Source: Actinomycetota bacterium
GTDB taxonomy: Bacteria > Actinomycetota > Acidimicrobiia > Acidimicrobiales > AC-14
NCBI GenBank assembly: GCA_005888325.1
Contig: VAWU01000034.1
Coordinates: 1 to 42,334 of the forward strand
DNA: 42,334 nt
Direction of reading: 5' to 3'
The notes beneath the pieces were generated by a model. It made no database searches, had not been told where the DNA came from, and saw only the letters and a list, made by a program, of their open reading frames with translations. Shown in pieces: positions 32,900 through 41,154 of the stretch; position 1 is the first letter of the stretch, and each line of letters begins with the position of its first letter. A program made the position numbers and the translations under genes.

Positions 32900-33157
32900 G
32901 TGCGGCAGAGGACGAGGCCGAGGGTGCGGCAGTCCGTGGAGATGACCAGGCTCACCAAAGCCGTGGACAGCGGAGATCCTGCAGTTGGCCTCGCCGCAGT
33001 CGCCGCCCTCCGTTCGCTCGTCGATGAGCTCGAGGCCCTCCACGTCGACCGCGCCCGAGCGGTGGGCTGGTCGTGGCAGGCGATCGCGTCCGAGCTGGGC
33101 GTCACGCGCCAGTCGGTCCACAAGAAGCACCACGTTCGTCGAGGTTTGCGGCGGTGA
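32900..33157 (+). CDS. Small HTH protein paired with a Clp-N protein
   Basis: 85 residues: an N-terminal basic stretch, a helical middle, then a clear helix-turn-helix (VGWSWQAIASELGVTRQSVHKKHH). The GTG at 32900 matches a leaderless promoter; ATG at 32942 is the alternative. Its stop overlaps the start of the Clp-N gene (GTGA), a pairing that suggests the HTH protein regulates or works with it. The dyad over the promoter may be its own operator. Confidence 0.8.
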   Translation: MRQRTRPRVRQSVEMTRLTKAVDSGDPAVGLAAVAALRSLVDELEALHVDRARAVGWSWQAIASELGVTRQSVHKKHHVRRGLRR

Positions 33158-33732
33158 CCGTCTTCCCGAGACTCGACACCGAGACCGACGCGATCGTTGT
33201 CGAGGCGCTCGCCGAAGCCCATCGCCAGCGCGGCGGCTATCTGGGCACCGAACACCTGCTGATCGCGTTCGCGTCACACGCGTCCGTCCTCCCGCCCGGC
33301 GCCGCCGCGCGGTTGCCGGAGAGCGACACCGTGCGCGGCGAGCTCGCTCGGCAGGTGGGCGACCCCGGGCGCGCCTCCGACGAGGCGCTCCTCGCCACGC
33401 TCGGCATCGACCTCGCGGAGGTCCGCCGCCGGGCGGAGGCCACGTTCGGGCCCGCGGCGCTGGATCGAGTTGCAGTCCGGACCCGCCGGAGACGGCGGCG
33501 GAGCCCGCGCTGCTTCCCGATGCTCACGGGTGACGGCCTCGGCGTGATGCCGCGCGTCAAGCAGGCGCTCGAGCGGGCGTCCGCCCGTTCGAGCCCCCGA
33601 ACGCTCGTGAGCCCGTCCGTGCTCCTGGTTTCCGTCCTCGACGACGAGCACGCGACGGCGACGCAACTCCTCGTCGCGCTCGGGGTCGACGTCGCCGGCC
33701 TTCAGCGCGCGTTGACAACCACCGCGGACTGA
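33154..33732 (+). CDS. Clp N-terminal domain protein (ClpC/ClpA N-domain only)
   Basis: 192 residues with the two Clp repeat-domain halves: AIVVEALAEAHRQRGGYLGTEHLLIAF near the N-terminus and VKQALERASARSS...VSPSVLLVSVLDDEHATATQLL near the C-terminus. No AAA+ module follows, so it is an adaptor or sensor rather than an unfoldase. Start GTG overlapping the HTH gene stop. Confidence 0.85.
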   Translation: MTVFPRLDTETDAIVVEALAEAHRQRGGYLGTEHLLIAFASHASVLPPGAAARLPESDTVRGELARQVGDPGRASDEALLATLGIDLAEVRRRAEATFGPAALDRVAVRTRRRRRRSPRCFPMLTGDGLGVMPRVKQALERASARSSPRTLVSPSVLLVSVLDDEHATATQLLVALGVDVAGLQRALTTTAD

Positions 33733-33763
33733 GCCGCCGGCCGTACGACCCGTCCCGACGGCC

Positions 33764-36268
33764 CTACGCGCAGTTGACCACCAGTCGGGGCCCGAGCGTG
33801 GCAGAGCCCTCCTTGGAGACGTAGCGCCCGGCGCCCGTCGACCCGGTGGTGGCGCGCAGGCTCACCGGGCCGTCCGCGGTCACGACCGAGGAGACGTCGA
33901 CCTCATAGGTCTGACCCGGGTTCACCGCACCCAGAGAGGCGATGACGGCCGCGTTGGCCGCAGGCGCGTTGGCCCACGTCACCGTCGACTCGCTCCAACT
34001 GCTCGTGACCGTGGTCGAGAAGGCGCCGCCCTTGAGCGTTCCGTCGCTGGCCCCCGCTCCCACCGTCAGGCGCAGCTTGGCGCCGGTGATGTGGCAGCCC
34101 GAGGTCGCGACGTCGAATCGCAGCAGGAGGTTGTCCGCCGGGCTGGCGTCGATGACGAGGCTGCCCGCGGAGCCGAAGTTGGTGCTCGGTGCGGTCTGCT
34201 CGACATAGGAGTCGTCGGTGGGTGCGAAGACCAGGGGCGGCCTCGTCGGTGTCGTGACGGTCACCGCGGCCGAGCGAGGTGATTCGTGGCCCGCCGCGTC
34301 GGACGCCGACACCTCATAGGTGTAGGTCGTCGCCGCGGCCACCCCGGTGTCCGCGTAACTCGTCTGAGTGCCGCCGGTGGTGGCCACGAACACGTTGTTC
34401 CGGTAGACGCGGTAACCCGTCACCCCGACGTCGTCGGTGCTCGCGTCCCACGCCAGGTCGACCCGATTGCTGCTCGGCGCCGTCGCATTCAGGTGGCCGG
34501 GCGCGGTCGGCGGCTGGACGTCCCCCCGGCAGGTGACCGCCAGCTGAGGGCCGAGCGTGACGGAGCCCTCGCGGGAGACGTAGCGCGCCGCGCTCGACGA
34601 CGTGGTCGCGGCGCGCAGGCTCACCGGTCCGTCGGCGGTGACCACCGACGACAGGTTGACCTCGTAGGTCGAGCCCGGGCTCACCGTCGCCAGGGACCCG
34701 ACGACCGTCGGGTTCGCGGGCGGCGCATTGGCCCAAGTCACCGTCGACTCGCTCCACGCGGACGTGACGGTGGTGGAGAAGGCACCGCCCTTGGGGGAGC
34801 CGTCGCCGAGGCTCGGGCCCACGGTCAGGCGCAGCTTGGCGCTCGTGATGTCGCAGTTCGCGGTGGCGACGTCGAACCGGAGCAAGAGGTTGTCGACGGG
34901 GCTGGCGTCGACGATGAGCCTGTCGCTGGTGCCGAGGTTCGTGTTCGGGGCACCCTGCTCGACGAAGGCGTCGTCGGTGGCCGCGAAGACATGGGTGAGA
35001 GCGGCCGGCGCGTCGGGCGTGGTGACTGTGACCGCGTTCGAGCGCGGTGACTCGCGGCCGGCGGCGTCGATCGCCGTCACCTCATAGATGTAGGTCGTCG
35101 CGGGGGCCGCGGTGGTGTCGACGTAGGCCGTCTGGCTGCCGCCCGTCGTGCCTACCTGAGCGTGGTCCCGGTAGACCCGGTAACCCGTCACGCCGACGTT
35201 GTCGGTGCTCCTGCCCCACGCCAGGTCGACCTGGGCGCTGTTCGTCGCGGTCGCCGTGAGGCCCGTGGGCGCGGTGGGCGGTTCGATGTCCTGGCCGCCG
35301 CACGCGCGCGAGCCACTGTCGGTGAACGTGCCCCCTGGCGTCGGGAGGAACTGCCAGTCGTAGCTCGTCGGGTGCAGGACCAGCTTCAACACGCCGAAGC
35401 TGGTGTTCTGGAGCACCTCCGAGTTCGGCTGCAACGCGCCGAGGATCTGGAGGTTGCGGCCGCCGGTTCCCACGACGAACTGACGGATGCCTCTGACGTC
35501 GTCGGCCGCGCCGTCTGGTGCCTGCGGCGCGAAGCGCTCGTAGTCGTGGGCGTGCCCCGACAGCACGACGTCGGCGTGCGCGTCGTACAGCGCCTGCCAC
35601 AGAGGCTGGAAGGCGGCGCTGGACGGGTGGCGCCCACCCGAAGAGAACCGCGGCTTGTGCCAGTAGGCGAGGGTGCAAGCGGCGGGATGCGCGGCCAGGT
35701 CCGCCCGGAGCCAGGTCTCCTGGGGCGAGCCCGGCTGGCACCCGCCCACGGAGCTGCACTCGGAGTTCAGCGCGATCACGTGCCAGGCCCCGGCGTCGAA
35801 CGAGTAGTAGCCCTTCGCCGGGTCACCCGCCCGGGCGCCGAAGTAGGAGAAGTACCCGCTCGCACCCGGCGTGTCGTATTCGTGGTTTCCCGGCACCGGG
35901 AACGTGCGGTCGAGCAGGCGACCCCACGTCGGGCTGTAGACCTGCTGGAACTCGCTGAGCGTGCCGGTCTCGTACTGGTTGTCCCCGAGCGTCAACACCG
36001 CGTCGGGGTTCATGCCGAGCAGGAGGTCGGAGGTGGCCAGCTGCTGACACCTCGTGGCCGACGCGCTGTACGCAGGGGGGCAGGAGATGTCACCTGCCAC
36101 GCCGATGACGGGGTCGGTCGTCGCCGCACTTGTCACCTGGCCGAGGTAGCCGTCTGACGTCTGGGCCGGGGCGTCCTGGAACGCCGAGCCGAAGAACGTC
36201 ATCCCACAGACGATCACGCCGATCGCGACTGACCGCCGGCGCTGCCGCGCCCGTCCGCCTCGCAGCAT
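33764..36268 (-). CDS. Secreted metallophosphatase with duplicated FN3 and beta-sandwich modules
   Basis: The 834-residue exported protein has an N-terminal hydrophobic signal (about 14-30). A calcineurin-like phosphoesterase domain (about 54-310) follows with GD (59-60), GDNQYE (95-100), GNHE (127-130), H204 and GHAHDYER (238-245), i.e. all metal ligands. Then comes a duplicated unit: FN3 (about 329-418) plus DNRLRE/CBM96-like beta-sandwich (425-580), repeated as FN3 (586-673) plus beta-sandwich (679-833). It probably removes phosphate from extracellular substrates while held to a polymer. The ATG at 36268 follows a G7 tract by 5 nt; the frame runs 22 codons further upstream. Confidence 0.85.
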   Translation of the reverse strand: MLRGGRARQRRRSVAIGVIVCGMTFFGSAFQDAPAQTSDGYLGQVTSAATTDPVIGVAGDISCPPAYSASATRCQQLATSDLLLGMNPDAVLTLGDNQYETGTLSEFQQVYSPTWGRLLDRTFPVPGNHEYDTPGASGYFSYFGARAGDPAKGYYSFDAGAWHVIALNSECSSVGGCQPGSPQETWLRADLAAHPAACTLAYWHKPRFSSGGRHPSSAAFQPLWQALYDAHADVVLSGHAHDYERFAPQAPDGAADDVRGIRQFVVGTGGRNLQILGALQPNSEVLQNTSFGVLKLVLHPTSYDWQFLPTPGGTFTDSGSRACGGQDIEPPTAPTGLTATATNSAQVDLAWGRSTDNVGVTGYRVYRDHAQVGTTGGSQTAYVDTTAAPATTYIYEVTAIDAAGRESPRSNAVTVTTPDAPAALTHVFAATDDAFVEQGAPNTNLGTSDRLIVDASPVDNLLLRFDVATANCDITSAKLRLTVGPSLGDGSPKGGAFSTTVTSAWSESTVTWANAPPANPTVVGSLATVSPGSTYEVNLSSVVTADGPVSLRAATTSSSAARYVSREGSVTLGPQLAVTCRGDVQPPTAPGHLNATAPSSNRVDLAWDASTDDVGVTGYRVYRNNVFVATTGGTQTSYADTGVAAATTYTYEVSASDAAGHESPRSAAVTVTTPTRPPLVFAPTDDSYVEQTAPSTNFGSAGSLVIDASPADNLLLRFDVATSGCHITGAKLRLTVGAGASDGTLKGGAFSTTVTSSWSESTVTWANAPAANAAVIASLGAVNPGQTYEVDVSSVVTADGPVSLRATTGSTGAGRYVSKEGSATLGPRLVVNCA

Positions 36269-36384
36269 CAGGACCCCCCCTGTCCGCTGACCCCCAGCGC
36301 CGCGAATACTACACTTCGTGTTCGGTTTGTTCACAAGCGCACCCGGCGGACGCGCGGAGCGGCGCCTGTCGCCCCTGCTCGTGG

Positions 36385-36831
36385 TCAGGTCGTGCGGACG
36401 ATCAGCACGCTGCAGGACGCGTGGTGCGCGACCTTGCTGGGAACGCTGCCGAGCAAGAACCGGGTGATGCCGGACATTCCTTTGTTGCCGACGACGACCA
36501 GCTCCGCCCCGAGCGTCTCGGCCAGCTGGATGATGACCTCGGCCGGGTCACCGGGGAGGGCGTGGGTCTCGACCGAGACGCCGGTCGTCGCCTCGATCGT
36601 CTTCGCCGCCTCGACCAGGACGCGCTCGGCCTGCTCGCCGGGGCTCACCATCCACCGCTCCTCCTCGGGAAGCAGCTCGCGCTCGGCTTGGAGCTTGGAG
36701 CTCAGCGTCGCGCTGTACGCGCTCACCACGTGGAGCCGGGCGCCGTGGATCCGGGCGAGCTCCGCGGCGTGGCGGACCGCCTCGGCGGCCGTGTCCGATC
36801 CGTCCGTGCCGACGACGATGCACGAGTACAC
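36385..36831 (-). CDS. Universal stress protein, ATP-binding UspA type
   Basis: 148 residues, one Usp domain: CIVVGTDGSDTAAEAV at the start and the ATP-binding GNKGMSGITRFLLGSVPSKV (G-2x-G-9x-G-S) near the end. Start GTG with GGGAG 6 nt upstream; the longer open frame only shadows sequence on the other strand. Stands alone, with a 141-bp divergent gap on its 5' side. Confidence 0.9.
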   Translation of the reverse strand: MYSCIVVGTDGSDTAAEAVRHAAELARIHGARLHVVSAYSATLSSKLQAERELLPEEERWMVSPGEQAERVLVEAAKTIEATTGVSVETHALPGDPAEVIIQLAETLGAELVVVGNKGMSGITRFLLGSVPSKVAHHASCSVLIVRTT

Positions 36832-36971
36832 GCCACGCTCCCCTCGCTCGCCTGCTGCGACCAGCAAGTGTCGTCCGCGCGTGGCCCGATGTCGAGTGAA
36901 CCTCCGCGCCGGCGAACTAGCCCGCTCGTCCACCGGAAATAGCCACGGTGGGCCATACGGTCTACACACTG

Positions 36972-36990
36972 AGTGACCGAAACAGTCACT
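36972..36990. promoter_or_regulatory. Inverted repeat over the start of the small membrane-protein gene
   Basis: AGTGAC-N7-GTCACT overlaps the GTG start at 36973, with a direct CACTGAG repeat (36967-36973 and 36987-36993). Possible operator. Confidence 0.4.
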
Positions 36991-37227
36991 GAGAGCGGCC
37001 GACACCAGGACGGCGGGAGAGCATTGACGCACGCACAGGGATTCAGCTGGGGACGGCAACGGGCGGGCGCGGTCGTCGTCGCCGTGATGGTGTCGCTCGG
37101 CGCGCTCGCGGCCACGCCGCCCCCCCAGGGAACCGACACGGCCCGCGCCACCAGCCGGTTGGCGCGCACGATCGCCCGACAGCTGTCGCACGCCTCCAAC
37201 GGCCCGGTCCGCATCTTCACGCGGTAG
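36973..37227 (+). CDS. Hypothetical small protein with one membrane segment
   Basis: 84 residues: polar N-terminus, hydrophobic segment (about 30-48, AGAVVVAVMVSLGALAA) and a basic C-terminal part. No family recognised. Start GTG at 36973 lies inside an inverted repeat; an alternative start at about codon 18 (TTG) would leave a signal-peptide-like N-terminus. Confidence 0.5.
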   Translation: MTETVTESGRHQDGGRALTHAQGFSWGRQRAGAVVVAVMVSLGALAATPPPQGTDTARATSRLARTIARQLSHASNGPVRIFTR

Positions 37228-37303
37228 AAACCGGGTCGACGACCGCGACCACGGTCGGGTTTCCCAAGCTGAGGACGGCTGCGTAGCGTTCCCGACGTGG
37301 GGG

Positions 37304-38833
37304 ATGTCGACGGTGTCGGGGGTTGACCAGCTGACGGTCGTCGACGTGCTCGGCCCGCTGCGGGAGCTGCCCGACTGGTTGGTCGCCGCCGCCGACCCGG
37401 TTCGGGTCGCGAATGCCCTCGTCGCATCGGTGCCCGAGCTCCGCGAGGGGCGGCTCCGGGTCACCGCCGTCGATTCGGGACAGGCCCGGCTCAAGGAGGA
37501 CCGGTGGACGATCCGGTACCGCGTGACGCTCACCGATCCCGACGGCGGCGAGCGGACGCTGCGCTTGCTCGGCACGCTGGTGCCTCCGGGGCATGTACAG
37601 CCCGACGCCCGACCTCCGTCCGTGCCGCTCGGCGCGGCCGGCTGGCGCTGCTGGCTGTCGCGGCTCGGCATGCCCGTCGAGGTCGAGCCCCCCGACGACG
37701 ACCTCCCGGCGCTCGCCGTGCTCGTCGACCCGGAGCGGTCGCGCGCGCTGCTGGAGGCGGCCATCGCCGAGCAGTCCCCGCGGCACCGCGACCTGCGCAT
37801 CGCGACCTGCGAGCCCCGCGTGGCGCGCTACTCGCCCGGCAGCCGCTGCACCGTGCTGTACCGCCTCGGGTTCGACTGCGTCGAGGGCTCGTCGCGCGGG
37901 CCCGACCTGGTGGTGGCCAAGACGTACCACGGCGACAAGGGCCGGGTGGCCTGGGGCGGTATGCGCGCGGTGTGGGACAGTCCGCTCTCCCGGGGCGATC
38001 CCGTGCACGTCGCCGAGCCGCTCGCGTTCCTGCCCGAGCTCAACGTGCTCATCCAGGGCCCGGTGCGCGAGGAGCAGACGCTCAAGCAGCTGATCGTCGA
38101 GGCCTGGCGCACGCACGCAGCCGCGGCCCGCGCCCGACTCGACACCGCGGTCGCGCAGGCCGCCCACGGGTTGGCGGTACTGCACGGTTGCGGTGCGGCG
38201 GCCGAGGTCACCGTCACCTGGGAGGACGAGCTCGCCGACGTGCGACAGGCGCTGGGACGCCTCGGGAACGCCATCCCCGCGCTTCCTCCGACGGTGGAGC
38301 CGCTCCTCGCCGAGTTGGCGGCGCGGGCCGCCGCGTGCCCGGCCGATCCTGTCGGCCCCGCGCACCGCAGCTTCCGCCCCGCCCAGGTGCTTCTGTGCGG
38401 AGCGGATGCGTCGGTCATCGACTTCGACGGGTTCTGTCACGCGGAGCCCGCGCTCGACGTCGCCATGTTCCGCGCGACCGTCCGCGACATCGCCCTCGGC
38501 GAGCTCACCGACGACGTCGAGCGGGCGAGCCGCGACGAAGCTCTCCACGCGCGCGCCGACGAGGTCGACGCGCTCTGCGATGCCTTTCTCGCCCGGTACG
38601 AGTCGCATCGCCCGGTGTCGCGCGCGCGGGTGGCGCTGTACGAGACCCTCGACCTGCTCACCGTCGTGCTGCACAGCTGGACGAAGGTGAAGCCGTCTCG
38701 TCTCCGCCATGGCATGGTGTTGCTCGAACGACACCTCCGCACGCCTGGAACGCTGAGGCGACCGAGGGCGCGGCCAGGATCGCGGGTTAGAGCTGGCGGT
38801 AATAGGGCTGGGCCGGCGCGCGCTTCTCCATGA
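37304..38833 (+). CDS. Aminoglycoside-phosphotransferase-like protein with altered catalytic loop
   Basis: The 509-residue protein has an N-terminal extension (about 1-160) and an APH/choline-kinase-like domain: YSPGSRCTVLYRL, VVAKTYHGDKG with the ATP lysine, and SVIDFDGFCHAEPALDVAMF with the metal aspartate. The catalytic loop, normally HGDxxxxN, reads HRSFRPAQ, so the catalytic aspartate is serine and the asparagine is glutamine. It may be a pseudokinase or use another base. ATG start; the last 47 bp overlap the convergent VOC gene. Confidence 0.75.
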   Translation: MSTVSGVDQLTVVDVLGPLRELPDWLVAAADPVRVANALVASVPELREGRLRVTAVDSGQARLKEDRWTIRYRVTLTDPDGGERTLRLLGTLVPPGHVQPDARPPSVPLGAAGWRCWLSRLGMPVEVEPPDDDLPALAVLVDPERSRALLEAAIAEQSPRHRDLRIATCEPRVARYSPGSRCTVLYRLGFDCVEGSSRGPDLVVAKTYHGDKGRVAWGGMRAVWDSPLSRGDPVHVAEPLAFLPELNVLIQGPVREEQTLKQLIVEAWRTHAAAARARLDTAVAQAAHGLAVLHGCGAAAEVTVTWEDELADVRQALGRLGNAIPALPPTVEPLLAELAARAAACPADPVGPAHRSFRPAQVLLCGADASVIDFDGFCHAEPALDVAMFRATVRDIALGELTDDVERASRDEALHARADEVDALCDAFLARYESHRPVSRARVALYETLDLLTVVLHSWTKVKPSRLRHGMVLLERHLRTPGTLRRPRARPGSRVRAGGNRAGPARASP

Positions 38834-39266
38834 GGATGAACACGTTGCGCCAAGGGTCGCGGAACCACGTGGTGCGCAGGCCCGCGACCTCGGCGATGCC
38901 GCGGGTGAGGAACTCGACGCCCTTCGCCTCGAGGTCGGCCCGCGTGGCCGCGATGTCGTCGCAGATGAGTCCGACGTGGGTGAAGCCGTGGTCGGTGACC
39001 GAGGTGTCCACGCGTGAACGTGGTGCTTCGACGTTCGGGTACTCGATCACCTCGAGCACGCGGTCGGAGCTCTCGCCCACACCGAGGATCGCAGCCCTCA
39101 AGGCGACCGGCGGGGCGATGAGCTCGCCCATGTCGCGTTGGATGTCCTCGCCGTCCATGAGCGTCGCGGGCCAGATGACAGTGAGGCCCAGCACCGCTTC
39201 GTACCAGCGAACCGCAGCGTCGACATCCGCGACGCACACGGCGGTGTGGGCAAGACCCTTCAGCAC
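38787..39266 (-). CDS. VOC-superfamily (glyoxalase-like) protein
   Basis: 159 residues with two paired beta-alpha-beta-beta-beta modules: GLAHTAVCVADVDAAVRWYEAVLGL at the start and GFTHVGLICDDIAATRADLEAKG in the second half, then RTTWFRDPWRNVFILME. Metal-ligand candidates are the histidine of LAHTAV, E88 in VLEVIEY, the histidine of FTHVGL and the glutamate of ILME. Start GTG with GGAGG 7 nt upstream. Reaction unknown. Confidence 0.85.
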   Translation of the reverse strand: MLKGLAHTAVCVADVDAAVRWYEAVLGLTVIWPATLMDGEDIQRDMGELIAPPVALRAAILGVGESSDRVLEVIEYPNVEAPRSRVDTSVTDHGFTHVGLICDDIAATRADLEAKGVEFLTRGIAEVAGLRTTWFRDPWRNVFILMEKRAPAQPYYRQL

Positions 39267-39348
39267 TGCTACCCCTCCGCTCTCTGAACGATCTCGGCAG
39301 CCCTTGACTACCACGATCGTCAGCGACGGTCCCCGTCGTCCCGACTCG

Positions 39349-40632
39349 TCAACCCGTGAGGTCGATCACGTCTCCCACCGCGCCCCACGCGGTGGCGATC
39401 AACCCGATGCTCGCGGCCACGATGAAGAGGACCCTCGGTCCGGCGGCCCCCGCCAGCCAGCCGCCGCCGAGGTGCGCCAACGGGAGGATCCCGAAGAGGA
39501 CGGTGCGCGCCGCCATCCCCACCCGGCCGAGCAGTCGCACCGGGAACCGGCGCTGGCGCAGGGCGGTGAAGTGGGTGATCACCATCACGCTGCCCACGCC
39601 CGCCGCGACGTAGGCCACGCCCGCGCTCAGGAGCGACGGCACGAGCCCGGCCACCATGACGCCAGCGGCGAAGAAGCCGACGCCCGCCAGCACCACGTCG
39701 CCCCGGGCCTCCTGCCTGCGACTGAGGACGATCGCGGTGATCAAGCCGGCTGCCCCCCCCACGGCGAAGTACACCCCGATCGCACCCGACTTGAGGTGCA
39801 GGAGCTCCTCGGCGTACGGGATGAACTGCGCCTCTACCGCGACGGCCACGACGTTCATCGCCGCCACCAGCACGAGGCCGTGCATGAACGGGCGGTCGGC
39901 CCACACCACCCGCAGGCCCTCGATCACGTCGTCGCGAATCGAGCCACGTCGAGCGACCGGGGCGCGGTCGTGCGATCGTTTGTCGCGCAGGGGACGCACC
40001 GCGCTGACCGAGATCCCCGAGAGCAGGAACGACAGCGCGTCCGCCGCCAGGGCAAGACCCGCGCCTCCGAGCGCGACGAGCGCGCCGGCGAGCGCCGGCC
40101 CGCCGATGTTCCCCGCGGACTCGGATCCGCTGAGCCGACCGTTGGCGCTCAACAGGTCCGTGCCGCTCACCACGCGGGGCAACGCCGCGCCCGCGGCTGC
40201 GTCGTGCAGCACGCGCAGCGCGCCCATGACGAACGCGGCGGCGTAGAGCATGAGCACCGAGTAGCTGTCTGACTGCATCACCGCGACCGCGACCGCGCCG
40301 AGGAGCGCGCCGCGGAGCAGATCGGTCGCGATGAGGATCGGCCGGTGTCGCAACCGGTCCGCGTAGGCGCCGGCCACGAGGCCGAGCGCCACTGCGGTCA
40401 ACGACTGCATCGAAGCGGCGATGCCAACCGACAGTGCGCTCTCCGTGCGGGCGAAGACCGCGAGAGGCAGCGCCACCAGGGTGATCTGGTCGCCGAAGGT
40501 GGAGACCGCGTACGCGGTCCAGAACCACCGGAAGTCGCTGCCGGAGACGCCCTTGCGCGCGTGGGCGGGCACGACCGAAGGGACTGCGGTCGCCGCGTCT
40601 GCGCGCGCGAGCGTCGGATCCGTCTCGCTCAA
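39349..40632 (-). CDS. MFS exporter (EntS/MFS_3 type)
   Basis: The 427-residue membrane protein has about twelve helices. FRWFWTAYAVSTFGDQITLVALPLAVF is the typical first helix of this group, and GLVAGAYADRLRHRPILIATDL is the MFS loop 2-3 motif. Related proteins export siderophores or drugs. Start TTG, supported weakly by GGGA 4 nt upstream. Confidence 0.85.
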   Translation of the reverse strand: MSETDPTLARADAATAVPSVVPAHARKGVSGSDFRWFWTAYAVSTFGDQITLVALPLAVFARTESALSVGIAASMQSLTAVALGLVAGAYADRLRHRPILIATDLLRGALLGAVAVAVMQSDSYSVLMLYAAAFVMGALRVLHDAAAGAALPRVVSGTDLLSANGRLSGSESAGNIGGPALAGALVALGGAGLALAADALSFLLSGISVSAVRPLRDKRSHDRAPVARRGSIRDDVIEGLRVVWADRPFMHGLVLVAAMNVVAVAVEAQFIPYAEELLHLKSGAIGVYFAVGGAAGLITAIVLSRRQEARGDVVLAGVGFFAAGVMVAGLVPSLLSAGVAYVAAGVGSVMVITHFTALRQRRFPVRLLGRVGMAARTVLFGILPLAHLGGGWLAGAAGPRVLFIVAASIGLIATAWGAVGDVIDLTG

Positions 40633-40716
40633 CTGTCCCGGTCTCTGTCTCGAGGTGTCCTGTCGGCCGACCGCGACCAGGATGCCTCGACCATCAGCGC
40701 GAGGTGCGTACCTCGA

Positions 40717-40890
40717 TCACTTGCCCATCTGGCGCTGGGCCAGGGCTTCGATCTCACCCCGCGGGAATCGACGGTGGCCTCCCAGGGTGATGACGTGCGC
40801 CACCCGTCCCTCCTTGGCCCACCGGCTGATCGTCTTGGGGGAGACGTGGAGCAGCGCCGCCGCCTCCGCCGCACGCAGGTACTCCCTCAA
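40717..40890 (-). CDS. BldC-like MerR-type DNA-binding protein
   Basis: 57 residues forming one winged-helix domain: REYLRAAEAAALLHVSPKTI, SRWAKEGRVAHVITLGGHRR, FPRGEIEALAQRQ. This closely follows BldC of Streptomyces and the excisionase-like HTH family (PKT(V/I)xRWAKxG and TLGGHRR). BldC binds direct repeats and represses developmental genes. The TTG start has a perfect AAGGAGG 7 nt upstream (40896-40904), which makes this short gene convincing. It lies 84 bp upstream of the MFS gene on the same strand. Confidence 0.85.
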   Translation of the reverse strand: MREYLRAAEAAALLHVSPKTISRWAKEGRVAHVITLGGHRRFPRGEIEALAQRQMGK

Positions 40891-41086
40891 ACCGGCCCCT
40901 CCTTCGTTTCGTGCCGCTGGGCAGAGGATGCCGAAGGCGGAGGTGCAGGTAAATAGGTCCGCAGGGTGGTATTGCCGTGGTCATTCCGGACTACGCGCGC
41001 TGCGCGACGCGGCCGGCTCTGGGCGTAACTTCGCATCCGGTGACTAGCCCGGTCAGCTTGGCGAAAATGGCAGATATGACCTATTT

Positions 41087-41149
41087 GTCGTCACACAGCG
41101 TGGCCGTACTCTCACGGAAAGCAGCCAACCCCCCGGAGAGACGGACGAC
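41087..41149 (+). ncRNA. Possible structured leader of the subtilase gene
   Basis: GTCGTC (41087-41092) can pair with GACGAC (41144-41149). Inside, CCGT-ACTCTC-ACGG (41104-41117) is a hairpin whose loop CTCTC can pair with GAGAG (41136-41140), giving a pseudoknot. A second ACGG (41141-41144) competes for CCGT. No known riboswitch class fits. This may be chance in GC-rich sequence. Confidence 0.2.
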
Positions 41150-41154
41150 GCCAG

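Noticed and set aside
39753-39760. C8 tract in the MFS gene as a phase-variable switch
   Set aside because: It lies in a coding region with normal codon sense and there is no evidence of length variation; similar runs occur by chance in such GC-rich DNA.
41087-41149. Assignment to a cyclic-di-GMP or cyclic-di-AMP riboswitch
   Set aside because: The conserved core sequences of those classes are not present.
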